The notes beneath the pieces were generated by a model that was given only the letters and a program-made list of their open reading frames with translations, searched no databases and had not been told where the DNA came from. The translations under genes and the position numbers were made by a program. This document shows, piece by piece, positions 1-11,847 of a stretch of DNA of 64,000 bases. Location of the stretch: positions 75,836,743 to 75,900,742 of the forward strand of contig CM071573.1 of NCBI GenBank assembly GCA_036426205.1, given 5' to 3'. Position 1 is the first letter of the stretch. Each line of letters begins with the position of its first letter. This DNA comes from Ascaphus truei (Eukaryota > Chordata > Amphibia > Anura > Ascaphidae).

Positions 1-1186
1 CATGGCGGAGATCTACGAGTAAGGCAAGGGTAGGCAGTAGGGCAGTGTCTACCAGGGCTATTCCAAAGCAGATACCACACAACGGGACAATAAGCTGGTA
101 AAATGTTTTACATGCTGGCACTGTACAGGAACTTGCACCTATTACCACCATTCCTATGGCACCATAGAACCACTGGTATTGAGGGTAATTGGCAGCGAGT
201 TTTACAGTTAGATAGACACCAAGGACATGGGGGATGAAGGCTGGAAGCCATATGAGGCCCATTTGCGATTCAGAGGCACCCATTGTTGTCTTCATCCAAT
301 TTGATATGGTGGGCTCAAGAAACGCCAAAGGAATGTTGCAGGTGACGAGAGCACCTGCCACTACAGCAATGTAAGGGTCAATCATCAGTCTGTGAATGGG
401 TGTGCCAACTGGCATGTTCTCTCTAGTCCGATTAGCAAAGGGTTTAATGACCACTAACAGCAGTATGCCATCCATAAGGGAGATGCAGGCTAGCACTAGG
501 AAGGGCATTTGCTTGCCCACAAACTCGTACAATATGCCCCCAAACGGGGGCGCCACCAGACTCCCGAAAGAGATGAATGCCAAAGCTATGCCCAGGGCTT
601 TGCTCCGCTCAGCCTCTTCAGTGTACTTATCTGCGATCATAGCGATCCCAGAAGTGTCTGCAAAAGCAGACCCTAAACCTTGGAGGCTTCTTGCTACAAA
701 CAAGGTGGCATAGTTCTCTGCAAACGCAAATATGACCGTGGAGAAGAACATAACAATCAGTCCAATGAAAAGAGGAATGTCATAGCCAACCCTGTCTATG
801 AAGGTGCCACTTAATGGGTTGACCAACAGCTGTAGGATAGCTTTGGAGGCAAAGAGGACACCGATCTTCATATCTTCATTATCTGTTGGGTACCGGGGTC
901 TAATTATTGACTTGTTCATGTATGGATAGCTGGAGTTAGAGTCTTTGAAGACCTGTTCAGCTTGGCCAGATCTCAGAGTGGCAATGTAATCAGGGATGAT
1001 GGGGACGATTACCATATAAAGCATGTTATCAAGGAAAAGTGCCACACAGACAATGAACAGGATGAGCCGTCTCTGGTGATGAACTTCCTTCATAGCTGTG
1101 CCAATCTGTTTAGTTCTTTCACCCATGGCATCAGAAAGTTTCTCCACTGCAGACTTGGTCACCCCCGCAGTGTTTTCTGAAGCCAT
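1..1186 (-). CDS. slc18a3: Vesicular acetylcholine transporter (VAChT), 5' part, runs off the left edge
   Basis: The minus strand reads without a stop from ATG at 1186 to base 1 (395 codons plus one base). The product is a 12-TM major facilitator (SLC18 family) that loads acetylcholine into synaptic vesicles in exchange for protons. TM1 is about residues 41-62 with [16 protein letters not shown] and the intramembrane Asp53. A lumenal loop follows with possible N-glycosylation sites at NSS (84-86) and NKS (91-93). The MFS motif [14 protein letters not shown] is at 123-136. [13 protein letters not shown] is at 177-189, [14 protein letters not shown] at 259-272 and [11 protein letters not shown] at 375-385, whose Asp380 probably matches the transport aspartate of TM10. 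The single uninterrupted exon favours VAChT over the multi-exon VMAT genes, as does the close match of these motifs. The start has A at -3 and G at +4. In vertebrates this gene sits inside a ChAT intron in the same orientation, so ChAT coding exons are expected to the left of base 1 (known arrangement, not seen here). Confidence 0.93.
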   Translation of the reverse strand, partial: MASENTAGVTKSAVEKLSDAMGERTKQIGTAMKEVHHQRRLILFIVCVALFLDNMLYMVIVPIIPDYIATLRSGQAEQVFKDSNSSYPYMNKSIIRPRYPTDNEDMKIGVLFASKAILQLLVNPLSGTFIDRVGYDIPLFIGLIVMFFSTVIFAFAENYATLFVARSLQGLGSAFADTSGIAMIADKYTEEAERSKALGIALAFISFGSLVAPPFGGILYEFVGKQMPFLVLACISLMDGILLLVVIKPFANRTRENMPVGTPIHRLMIDPYIAVVAGALVTCNIPLAFLEPTISNWMKTTMGASESQMGLIWLPAFIPHVLGVYLTVKLAANYPQYQWFYGAIGMVVIGASSCTVPACKTFYQLIVPLCGICFGIALVDTALLPTLALLVDLRH

Positions 1187-2585
1187 TATCCCTTCTTTTT
1201 GATCTCACAGCAAGTCACAGACAAAGCAGGTCCTGGATAGTCCAACAGGTCCTGGATAGTCACCCCACACTTTTATTAAGCGTCAAATCTCAGGAAAGCA
1301 GTTGTGACTTTAGGAGGGACATATATAGGAGAAAGCTCCTTACAAGACTCTGTAAAAAAAAATACACAGCGATCAATAATATTTATTATGACATCATGTT
1401 TTATTATCCTATTTATAAGAACTGCCCTCCCTATACTTTCTAAATTGGGTTGATGTGCATCAGTGATACTCTAATGAATAATACTTTAATTAATATAAGC
1501 CCCGGAAAAACAGAATGCTGCTTGTTTATTTCTATTTTAAAAGTCTTTATGCCACAGAAAATCGAAATAATTAATTTAAAAACAGATTGTTTTGTATTTG
1601 ACAAAGGCAAGACAAGGGGTAACATTAGAGGTTAATATGACCATTAGGAAAAAACAGATCATTTGACCAAGAAACACAAATAAGCCCTTTAATAGCTGAT
1701 GTTCAAAATGCATGTTTGCCGGACCACACAAATCAATTAGGGATCTGAGTCGTTCCTGAATACATGCATTATATATTTCAATATTACTCACTCAAATGTG
1801 TTAAATGTATCATACTCTTCTTTGTGTAACTGTTAAACCGATGAGAAGATTTGCAATAAAAATGAACGGGGCTCAGCCACCATGCTATTTGATTCCCATT
1901 CTGAAAGCAAAAAGTAACACATCTCAGCCTTCCTTCCCACATACAGATCTGTAAGACCCAGCCCAATATTTCAAGTACTCATTTTCTATAGCAAGCTTCT
2001 GCACTGAGGAGTCAGCGCTGGATATATAAGAACAACATACTTACTTTGCTGGTTTGTTTTTGCTTATGAATCACTTCCAGTCCACAAGAAGCATCCTTAC
2101 AACGGATCCCCAGCAGTTCAGAACCAGAAGAGGATCAGAGCCTTACACAAACAAGGACATATCTTAATTAGTGCTGGTAAGTTCGTTGCCTCTTGATTTG
2201 AGATTCATATCTTGATGTGATTGAAACATTGGAGAGGTCTCCCCTTCACCCAAGCATCCATCCTTCCCCTTGTGATGCCATTGGCACAAATTGAGTTGCA
2301 TGCTTCTTGATTCTTCTACTTTTTTTTTTCTCCACCAAAGGCTGTGACGCACAGTTAGCTCTGGCCCCCAAGTGGCTACTTTGGGATCGGCGACTCCTTA
2401 TGCTAATTTAACACATGGAAGAGCTTTAACCAATTTTCAAGAGCTGAACCTACCCAAACAGTATTTTTCTGTAGAATCACTGAGGAACTCCCTCACCTTG
2501 GATTCTCTTTCTTTTTACTTCCAAAGAAAATGCTGACACACACACACACATACCCCTTAGTCACAAAAGTTTAGAAATGCAAACT
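1187..2585. other. Sequence upstream of VAChT; 5' UTR/promoter candidate
   Basis: No open frame or transposon is recognised. Close to the start codon a 16-bp unit, CAGGTCCTGGATAGTC, occurs twice in tandem (about 1228-1262). On the minus strand a strong donor-like string, AAA then GTAAGTATG, begins at 2044. It could end a noncoding first exon of the VAChT/ChAT locus, but nothing else confirms this. A short CA run lies near 2540. The small open frames here look like chance. Confidence 0.35.
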
Positions 2586-2998
2586 GTCATGATAATATCA
2601 TGAGATATTAGGTAATTTAATCCCTCTGGTGCTTCAGGGGTTAATGAGCTACAGTCTGACATTGAAAATACAATATTTGTGAGCTGTGATCTCTTGCAAG
2701 ATTCACACAGGTCAGTCACTTTTTAGTGTTTCGTTTGTCCCGCTGGCACCAAAAAGCTCTGATATGAACAATCGTTAACAATTAACAATAGTTAACAATA
2801 GTTAATACGAGAGCTTTTTAGTGGTTTGCGTTTATGCCTGCGGGACAAACAAAACACTAAAAAGTGACTGACCTGTGTGAGTCTTGCAAGAGATCACAGC
2901 TCACAGATATTGTATTTTCAACTTCAAACTGTAGCTCATTAACCCCTGATGCACCAGAGGGATTAAAATACCTAATATCTCTTGATATTATCATGACA
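2586..2998. repeat. Foldback (inverted repeat) with ~170-bp arms
   Basis: The left arm (about 2586-2760) and right arm (about 2811-2998) are imperfect reverse complements. For example GTCATGATAATATCA at 2586 pairs with TGATATTATCATGAC at 2984, and CACTTTTTAGTGTTT at 2717 pairs with AACACTAAAAAGTG at 2853. The ~50-bp loop is made of GTTAACAATA-like repeats. It is probably a palindromic MITE; I could not define terminal bases or a target duplication. Confidence 0.7.
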
Positions 2999-3402
2999 CA
3001 AACCATAACCTCTTCTCCAGCCCCCCACCCCCTTGTTAGGTTTAATATTAAAGCACAAATCACACCTCAACTATGTTCTGGAATATAAATTTGTGCTACA
3101 GTATATCCACACAGTTGCTCATTTCAAGAGATATTCTCTTGTGAAATACATTCATGAGTGATAAGATTTGTGAGACTGAGGGAGATAGTTATTGGGTGAG
3201 ACATGGAACTCTAAAGCATTTATAGATTCGTGTAATGTTGCTTTAACATGTTTTAACAATAAATTTCTTTTATTTTTTTACTATATAATGGGAAATAAGG
3301 TTAGATAGTCATTATTTTCTTGCCATGTTTTTCCTCATGTCCTAATGCACTTTTGGGTGCAACAATTTCCTCATGCTACATCTACTGAGGAGTTAGGTTG
3401 AG

Positions 3403-3653
3403 TCCCCGCTGGTGCTGAGCGTGCTCATGCTTGGAGAGCGCTCAAAGCATGAGCGCCGGGTGTCCTGTCATTTACGCGCGCGTGCTGGTGAGGGGGGGCA
3501 TTGAGCGCGCTGGAAAATTAGATTACATAAGCGCCGAGCGCCGGTGAGTGTGGGTGTCCGCGCACGAGCACCCGCGCACCGCGTGAGCGGGGACTTACAT
3601 GTAAGTAACCGCGGCAAACGCCGCCTGCTCAGCATACTCAGCGCTAGCGGGGA
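3403..3653. mobile_element. CpG-rich MITE-like element
   Basis: The ends are inverted: TCCCCGCTGGTGCTGAGC at 3403 matches the reverse complement of the right end (TCCCCGCTAGCGCTGAG) with few mismatches. The ~250-bp interior is far richer in CpG and GCGC than its AT-rich surroundings, which suggests a recently inserted or poorly methylated element. No clear target duplication is visible. Confidence 0.45.
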
Positions 3654-4287
3654 TGCATCCTTAGAGTAATAAGTTATTGTTTTCCAGAATGCTTCCAGTT
3701 TCACTACCCCCACAAAAATGTCAAAGTGTAAGAGGAGTAAAAATGCCAAATTTGGGACAAAGAGTCTAAGGGGGCTATGCACTAAGCAGTGATAAGTCGT
3801 TTTAAGAGCGCAAAGTGCTTTTAGAACGTGAAGTTCCGCCGAGCGCTATGCACTAAGCCGCGCAAACAGGCACTTTGCACTCTAAAACGGGCTTTTCCTT
3901 GAAATTTTTTCTAAGTCCAACTTTGATCGTATGATCAGCTATTTGCGCTGAATCCTGCCCTTCTGCGGGATTCACTAAGCAACGCAAACTGATCGTACGT
4001 TAAAGTTGCGCTGAATAAAGCTCACCAGCTAAAGGCTGGTGATAAAAAAGCTGGACTTAGAAAAAATTATTTGTTTACCTTTTTGCAGGCGCAAAACCAA
4101 TACAACAGGCCGGCGGGTGTCCCCAGCTGACCCCGCAGGGGTCCCCGAGGGAGGCCGAGGGTCGCGCGGGTGTCCCCGGCTGACCCCATGGCCGTCCCGG
4201 GGTCCCCGCGGGAGTCCCGGGGTACCCGCGGCCTGCGGTACCAATGTTGTGCCAACAAAAATACTAAACAATATTTCTAACTAAATA

Positions 4288-6561
4288 CACCCCCCTAACA
4301 CATACAGTAAAATAATGTGCAAAATAACTATTATCCAGATATGGATAATAGATTATTTGCCCATTATTAAACACTGCATTAGCATACCTAAATAAAGTCA
4401 ATAAATACAGTAGCCAGCTAATCCAATCAATACAAGCAGTAACAACATCAACAATTATTTAATTAAACCATTAACCAATGAAACCAATTACTTCCTAAAC
4501 AAACTCAAAATGAATAGTAACACTAACCAATCAAACCAATTAATTACAACAACATTAATGAATATAAACATTAAAAGACAAAGAAATACATTCAAACAAT
4601 CTCTGAAAGAACCATAAAACGCATTAGCCAACATAATACAACATTAACTACAAATGAACACCAATCGCAAACATTTTATTACATTAAGCAGGGAAAATAC
4701 AAACAATTACATCCACCTAAGAAACTGACATTAAAAAAACCAACAGCAATACCAAGCCACAAATGCCCCCAAATATTGTAATAATAATGTATTAATCTGT
4801 ACCCTAAAGTGGTACAGATTAATATATTATCAGTCAATGTGCCTCCCCCAAAAAATCAAAAATCATATCCAATGAAAAAACCTGTAAAAAGAGACATTTA
4901 CAAACATTGAATATATTACATACTATTAGAAGCGGTGGCTCTCCGACTCCCGGGGAAACAGGAAGCTCACGTACCTTGAAGGCCTCCAACAGCATCCGAT
5001 GCCATCCGCCATGAAGATCCAGCAAAGGTACCCAAATCTTCTTTTTTCTTTCTTTACTCACCGTCTTCTATCTTCATCCGTAACCATTTCTTGTTCTTTT
5101 TTACCTTCTTTCTTCATCTGTCAATCCAAAATACCCCATGTTAAATCCCAGCCGATGCTGTCTCGTCGGCTTCTTGGGCTCAAATGAGGCGTCACGGCCT
5201 TAAATAGGCTTGTGACATCACATTTAGCCTCAAAATGGTGAACAGCCACCTGATTGGCTGTTCAAACCATGTTCCGACTTTTAATTTTTTTTTTTACATG
5301 ACGTCACTTAAAGGGAATGATGCCAGCCAATCAGAATGGCTGTGCTTCATTTGCCTTTAAGATGATGTCACGAAATCCAAGATGGCCGGCGTCACATGGT
5401 ATTTCAGCCAATCAGAGTGTGGAATTGTTTCCCACGATCTGATTGGCTGAAATACCATGTGACGCCGGCTTCGTGACGTCATCTTAAAGGCAAATGAAGC
5501 ACAGCCATTCTGATTGGCTGGCATCATTCCCTTTAAGTGACGTCACGGCAAAAAAAAAAAATTTAAGTCGGAAAATGGTTTTAACAGCCAATCAGATGGC
5601 TGTTAACCTTTTTGAGGGTAAATGTGACGTCACAAGCCATATTTAAGGCTGTGACGCCTCATTTGAGCCCAAGAAGCCGACGAGACAGCATCGGCTGGGA
5701 TTTAACATGGGGTATTTTGGATTGACAGATGAAGAAAGAAGATAAAGAAGAACAAGAAATGGTTACAGATGAAGATAGAAGAAGGTGATTAAAGAAAGAA
5801 AAAGAAGATTGGGGTACCTGAGCCGGATCTCCATGGCGGATGGCATCGGATGCTGTTGGAGGCCTTTAAGGTACGTGAGCTTCCTGTTTCCCCGGGAGTC
5901 GGAGGGCCACCGCTTCTAATGGTAAGTAAGATATTCAATGTTTGTAAATGTCTCTTTTTACAGGTTTAATCTTTGGATGTGTTTTGTGATTTTTTGGGGG
6001 AGGCACATTGACTGATAATATATTAATCAGTAACTCTTTAGGGTACAGATTAATACATTATTATGACAATATTTGGGGGGCATTTGTCGCTTGGTATTGG
6101 TGTTGCTTTTTTGCATTTCATGTATTATGTGGATGTCATTGTTTGTTTTTTCATGCTTAATGTAATTAAAGGTTTGCGATTGGTGTTCGCTTGTACTTAA
6201 TGTTATATTATGTTAGCTAATGTGTTTTATGGTTACTTCAGAGATTGTTTTAATTTATTTTTTTGAGTTTTAATGGTTACATTCATTAATGTTGGATTAA
6301 TTCATTGTTTGGATTGGTTAGTTTTACTATTCATTTTGAGTTGGTTTAGGAATTAATTGGTTTGATTGGGTAATGGTTGAATTAATTAATTGTTGATGTT
6401 GTAATTGCTTCTATTGATTTGATTACCTGGCTACTGTTTTTATGGACTTTATTTAGGTATGCTAATGCAGTGTTTAATAATGGGCAAATAATCTATTATC
6501 CATATCTGGATAATAGTTATTTTGCACATTATTGTAATGTATGTGTTAGGGCGGGGGGGGT
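4288..6561. repeat. Giant palindrome inside the Harbinger-type element, arms ~1.1 kb
   Basis: The left arm (about 4288-5424) is the reverse complement of the right arm (about 5425-6561) with scattered substitutions and small indels; the centre is near 5424. Clear pairs include the segment at 4311-4380 with 6470-6540, TCGTCGGCTTCTTGGGCTCA at 5163 with its complement near 5667, and GCCAATCAGAATGGCTGTGC near 5326 with its complement near 5500. The arms contain CCAAT/ATTGG boxes and TGACGTCA-like sites in both orientations, plus a CAAGATGGCCG (YY1-like) string near 5381. Confidence 0.85.
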
Positions 6562-6600
6562 GGGTCGTGTATTGATGTTTGATAATTCTTTTTTTAATAT

Positions 6601-6880
6601 ACATTTAATTATAGTGTGATGTGCAGGGGGTCTCCGGAGCTGACGCATTGGTTCAGGTCCGAGGACCCCCTACTTCAGAAGATACAGGCCCCGTTATGGG
6701 TGCCGGTATCCCCTGCACTTTCAAGCGTCCGCGTCACGTGACCGGACATTGAAATTCTGTAGGGATACCGGCACCCCATAACGGGGCCTGTATCTCCTGA
6801 AGTAGGGGGTCCTCTGACCTGAAACCAATGCGGTTCAGCTCGGGGGACCCCCTGCTCATGTACACTATAATTAAAATGTA
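6601..6880. repeat. Nested foldback within the Harbinger-type element
   Basis: A second palindrome of about 280 bp lies near the right end of the larger element. ACATTTAATTATAGTGT at 6601 pairs with ACACTATAATTAAAATG at 6863. The inner arms include GGGGTGCCGGTATCCC-like sequences around 6697 and 6764 in opposite orientation. It is probably a MITE that inserted into the element; related sequence occurs near 9390 and 10290. Confidence 0.7.
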
Positions 6881-7507
6881 TTTATTTATTGTACGATCGC
6901 CTGTAACAGCCTTGCATGGAGATGGCAAATCTCCATGCAAATGTTACAAGCGGCTTTTTTTTCAATCAGCTAGCGTGCGTAAAGGTTACGAACGCTAGCA
7001 GGGGGAAATACATTGCACGCACGATAAGCCAGTTTTGGGCACGTCCAATAAAAAATGGGCTGAGGGCCTTAGTGAATCGCGCCGCCGGCTTCATTTTTTA
7101 TCGGACGTGCTAATTTTTTCAGCCCGGCGCGAAAGCTCGGAGCTTAGTGCATAGCCCCCTAAAATTGCAAAACTATAAAAAAAAACTAATTTAGCAACTT
7201 CTGTTTCACATTGTGAGACACAATTATCAAATGTTGCACTGTGGTTTTTCTTTGCTTTCCTCTGGATAAATATCAATACACTTATATATACTGGATGTCA
7301 CCAAGTTAGAATTTAGCAAACGTTGATGCTGATGGATATCTGTCTTTTTTTGCAGCCTAAACTTCTATGTTACTGTGAAGCTAAGGTAGACATAAAGTGT
7401 TACTATTGATCTTCAGGCACTTTGTTTGTACATTTTGCAAACACAATTCAGACCCAGGCTCCCATCAGAACGTGTTACATTTCAGTCCATTCTGTTTTCT
7501 TAGAGAA

Positions 7508-8543
7508 AGTTTCCTCCTAGTTAGGGGAGCGTGAATAGGCACCCAAAAAACCCACCACATACACTAAAATAGTGGGATGGTGTTCTGGTGGCTGAAATAT
7601 GACTCACATATTCCCCATTTCAAAATCCCATATCCAAAACTGGGGCGATGGCTGTTTAGACTCCTGAGGAAGCCGTTCAAGGTGAAACGCGTTGAGTCAG
7701 GGAACAGAAAGAGACATGTCCTGCTGCAGGAAACTCTCAGGGAAAACAGAAAATGTCTCTTTACAGATGCAGCGGCCATTATTCGAACAAATCACGGAGC
7801 CGTTTTCGTGTGCGCTGCTGTACTCCACGCAGCATTAATGCAGCCAATCGCCCCAGGCACACGTGTTTATCGAGGTTGCTTTGTTTGAATTTCATGGATT
7901 GTGTACCATTAAATGCAATGAATTGAATGAATTGTAATGTGTACAGTATTGTGCTACTCTGCTACTGTGCCAATTTCAGGTGTTTAAAAACCAGAACACT
8001 AAAATGCCATTTTCTGCACTCGCGTCTTAAGGCGGTACGGTTGGAAGAAATCCCGCGCCATGACATGGGTATTCCGAAGTATACAACGCGTGAAGTGCTC
8101 GAATAATGGCCGCTGCATCTGTATATTTACATAAAAAGAACCCATAAAAATCCGCCCTCATATAGGGCAAATTCTTTAACACGTAACTCCCGAAATATCA
8201 GACAGTTATGATCTCACCACATCTGCAATAGCCGGCATCCCACGTGTTCTAGTCCGAAATTCTGGGCCAGTTTCCCTTATCTCAGGAGGCAGCAGGATGT
8301 GTCTCTCTCTGTTCCTGGACCCGACGCATATCACATTGACCAGCTTCCGCAGGAGTCAACACAGCACACGCCCCAGTTTTGGATATGCGATTTTGAAATG
8401 GCGAGTAGGTGAGTTACATTTCAGCTACCAGACCCCCAAGTCACAATTCTGAGAATGTATCACACTATTTTTGTAAATGTGTTTTTATTTTATTTTTATA
8501 TTTCCTGTGTTTATTCATGCTCTCCTAACTTGGAGGAAAACAA
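7508..8543. mobile_element. Palindromic MITE-like element, ~1.0 kb
   Basis: The ends are inverted: TCCTCCTAGTTAGGGGAGCG near 7512 resembles the reverse complement of CTCTCCTAACTTGGAGGA near 8520. Inner pairs include TTTCAAAATCCCATATCCAA near 7618 with its complement near 8385, and GATGCAGCGGCCATTATTCG near 7767 with its complement near 8099. The centre is near 8020. The left arm carries the string GAAACGCGTTG (7684), a motif that recurs in other foldbacks here. The 103-codon frame at 7577-7888 follows the palindrome and is not treated as a gene. Confidence 0.7.
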
Positions 8544-8637
8544 CAACTACTGAAAGAACTTCAGAAACTGCTTTTTAAGTGTTCGAGCTGCAAGATTTAA
8601 TATATTCTTTTTGCACCACTTTCAATTTTTTTCTTAA

Positions 8638-8912
8638 AGAAGAAGGGTGTAGATGTGTAGCACTGCCGCAGTTTCCAGCTCCCAGTGAAACCGGAAAAAT
8701 GATGAGGTAAGCTTTCAATTGAACAACAGGTCAGGTTTTATTGCAGGGTGGTGCAGCAAGGGGACAACGGTGTTGCTCCGTGTTCCCCTTGCTGCACCAC
8801 CCTGCAATAAAACCTGACCTGTTGTTCAATTGAAAGCTTACCTCATCATTTTTCCGGTTTCACTGGGAGCTGGAAACTGCGGCAGTGCTACACATCTACA
8901 CCCTTCTTCTTG
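8638..8912. repeat. Near-perfect palindrome, ~137-bp arms
   Basis: Sequence from about 8638 to 8772 is almost exactly the reverse complement of about 8778-8912, with a minimal loop around GGTGTTGCTCC. Arm identity appears very high, so the duplication is recent or maintained by gene conversion. The centre is near 8775. Several open frames crossing it are by-products. Confidence 0.85.
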
Positions 8913-9117
8913 CTGCATACCTACCTGGATGAACAGCACGCCCTGGATATCGAGGAGTCCTGCTAGCACCAAGGTAAAGGGCCATAGTGCCCCCACATAT
9001 ATGTATATGGTTACCGGTGCCTGTTATTACGTCCTATTGGTTACTAGGAGGGGCCGTCATGGGGTTTCTTTCTGTGATGGTCAAGTGGACCTCACTAGAC
9101 TCCTAGCCCTTACCTGA

Positions 9118-9574
9118 CAAATTGCCATATCATTCATGGACTTTCTCATGTTATCCAGTATTATTTACATATGTCATGGAGGAATTCTGACCGATTTTGA
9201 CGCATCACAAACACATTTTTGTTAATTTTTTTCTTAACAAAGATTACAAAAAAAACATCTTTTGAATCACGATTTAAATGATACGTTTCCTTGAAAGTCA
9301 CATTATAAATAACTGCCACTTTATTAAAGCTAGAACAACTTTAGCGTTTTACCACTGTTAAAGGAGCAATGCAAGCCATTTTTTATTTTTAATACGAGCG
9401 AAGTAGGGTGTCTCCAGACCTGAACCCCATTAATTTCAGCTCTGGGGTGCTGGTATCTCCTGCAGTTTTCTGTGGTTCAATGCTCCGTTCACATGAGCCA
9501 ATAAGAAGCTGCACTTGGTGACATCACTTCTTCCTATTGGGCGACAGGGCACGGAAATTTAAAAACCAGCAACT
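9118..9574. repeat. Low-information DNA with one MITE fragment
   Basis: From about 9390 to 9480 the sequence GACCTGAACCCCATTAATTT and its surroundings match, in inverse orientation, the segment at 10285-10395; they belong to the same MITE family. The rest (9118-9389) is AT-rich and I recognise nothing in it. Confidence 0.45.
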
Positions 9575-10260
9575 TTGGAAAAAAAATACACATACCCTGT
9601 ACTTATCCAAAGAATCTCAGATATCTCAATTCCCATGGATCCATGGTTATTCTTACTGAACAAACCTCTAAGAGACATAAATACTAGTACCCAAAAATTA
9701 ATCTCACACATAACAACAGCAACGAAATGTGCTTTGGCATTAATATGGTTTAAACAAGACCTCCCCACAATTACGGAAATTTAGGAAAGAATATGGCATA
9801 ATGTACGTTTTCCATGGACAAAATCTCGAGCTACTTAAATGACTCTTGCATAAAATTCCTAAACATATGGGAACCATGGATCTACTACATGAGCGTACCA
9901 GGACGAGACAGGGAATCAGCCCTCCTATAACTTCCCTCTAGGCACCCTATCTGGTATTGGACATCCGGGGTCACCTTGAGACGTGATCTCGAATGAATGA
10001 GAGCCCAATGTCACTTACTGATAAATGAGGCAATTTATTATGATAATGCGGATGTTTTAAGGTTGGGATTTTGCGTCACGATTATTAAATATTGATAAGA
10101 AAGGGAAACAAAGCCATAAATGAAAACAAATACTTGTCACATGCACTGTACAATATATTGTAACGACAGCTACCTACATGAATGTATTCCCCCGCCCCCT
10201 CCTTTTTCATTTCTGTACCTCCCTCCCAATAAAAATGTTTAATAAAAATTAAGTATATAT
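9575..10260 (+). mobile_element. L1-like LINE, 3' end fragment
   Basis: A 69-codon frame at 9575-9784 ends with KLISHITTATKCALALIWFK and a few more residues. This pattern resembles the C-terminal region of L1-type ORF2 proteins, where a helix with ITxAxxxxALxW precedes the end. Downstream is a pyrimidine-rich tail with AATAAAAATG near 10228 and an A-rich end near 10262, as expected for the 3' UTR and poly(A) of a 5'-truncated copy. The family assignment rests on pattern only. Confidence 0.5.
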
Positions 10261-10284
10261 TAAAAAATAAAAATCAGCCATAAT

Positions 10285-10395
10285 GTGAACCCTGTAGTGG
10301 CTACCAGCACCCACTATGGAGGTAAGTATCTCCGGAAGCAGGGCACCCCCAGAGCTGAAATTAATGGGGTTCAGCTCCGCAGACCCCTGCTTCAA
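10285..10395. repeat. MITE fragment related to 9390-9480
   Basis: The string AGCTGAAATTAATGGGGTTC (10357) is the inverse counterpart of the segment near 9420. The two copies flank the L1 fragment in opposite orientation. More diverged relatives are at 6601-6880 and perhaps 62130-62340. Confidence 0.5.
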
Positions 10396-11847
10396 TCCTG
10401 GGTAAATAAAATGAAGGAAAAAAACGTGCCTTTTATAACCCACACTTTATTTCTGAAGTGGGAAAAGACCTGCCACATTTAGATAAAAGATCTGCATGCA
10501 TTTTCGGAATATTTACTTCACTTTGATTTACAATTGTGTATAACTTTATAAGGGATTTCACAGTCACATGAGGAGTGCCGATTTGTTACCATTTGTTGTG
10601 GTTTCTTAGAGAAAGGTTTTAAGGACAGGAGTTTAATTGGAAACATCTACTTTACTCAATGCAATAATGCCTAAAATATACTGTACATATGGCAAATGAT
10701 TGGCCAAACAGTGATTTGAGATAGATGGAAGTCTCAATTCCATGTATGTATGCAGGCTTTTAGCAGGTTAATCTTGCTTCTTTTTCAAGTAACTTTTTAA
10801 TTCAGCCTGCTATTCTTCCCTCTCCTGCAGTCCTATGAGATAAGGCAGAATTCATATGTATTTATATAAATCCTTACCAAGCGAGGGCTATAGTCACACT
10901 TATATATTGTACTATATGTTTTGTCATTTTGTATGTTGCGCTGGGCCTTTCTGCTTTTGTTTGATATAATCACACCAGTTTTACAATGATGAAAGGGATA
11001 TTTATGTTCACAGTATACAGCTGTTACCACATAGGAATATGTGAGATTACAATTGTTCTCAAGTCATAACTGTCCGCCTCCTACCCCTGCTGCAGAAAGG
11101 CCCTATCTCAGTTTGCAGGCTGAACAGCAATAGGTAACTCTAGGTCCTACAGGATAAGCAACCTACTACATTCTCAATTACTAAACCGCACAACTGATAA
11201 GAGAATATCATATACCACAGGCAGTCACTGACTAGTACCCAGTCGTGATTATCTGACTCATACAGCAGCTACTAATACAGAGCATTCACAAAGCACTAAT
11301 ACTGATTGTGGAGGTGCTGTTTCGTCCGTCCCATAGACTGTCCAAAAGGGTTGTTTTTCAAGTTTATACATATGTATCTATATCTGTCCAATAATGGTAA
11401 CTAAATATTATTGGGCAATCACTTCCATTTTGTGAGCTACTTGCAATATTTATTTGATAGGATATTCAATAAAAGTTGTATATTAGATCACGCATCTTAT
11501 CATTTTATCATGCAGTAACACTGATTTCCCTCACACTAATTTCATCTGATCACGCAGCATTTTTGCTTTCCCTGCTGGAAAACTCTCTTAAATGGTTTGC
11601 CATACACACCATTACCACTGTGTCCATTTCTGCGGTGCTTGTGCACGGAGAACGCGGCTTCGTTTTCTCCTTCCCCTCTCTGGGTTGATCTTATCTCTAT
11701 TTTCCCCTTCGGGGCACTTAAAAGACCACCCTTGTCCTATACAGGCTGAGCGGCGGGCTCCCTTTACCTTTATGGTGAATTGTAGTCCTCCTTGTTTTTT
11801 GGAAAATAACGGGACTACTGCTTGTTCAGGGATGTGAGTTATATGCA
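10396..11847. other. No recognisable feature
   Basis: AT-rich unique-looking DNA with short chance open frames up to 100 codons on either strand. I see no repeat boundary, splice-bounded exon or RNA gene. Confidence 0.4.

Larger units (their letters stand above)
3770..7159. mobile_element. PIF/Harbinger-type DNA transposon, non-autonomous, 3.39 kb
   Basis: Both ends carry the same 18-bp terminal inverted repeat, GGGGGCTATGCACTAAGC. They are flanked by identical TAA trinucleotides (3767-3769 and 7160-7162). A TWA target duplication with a G-rich terminus is the known signature of the PIF/Harbinger superfamily. I see no transposase (DDE) or Myb-like open frame; the frames inside are under 85 codons. 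Most of the interior is one giant palindrome (separate entry), so the element must be mobilised in trans if at all. A GC-rich block (about 4105-4240) on the left and a nested foldback (6601-6880) on the right break the symmetry. Confidence 0.8.

Noticed and set aside
1..1186. VMAT1/VMAT2 as the identity of the transporter
   Set aside because: Those genes are multi-exon in vertebrates; this reading frame is uninterrupted for 395 codons and its motifs fit VAChT better.
2115..2140. RE1/NRSF silencer site (TTCAGAACCAGAAGAGG)
   Set aside because: Only the first half resembles the consensus; the GGACAG half is absent.
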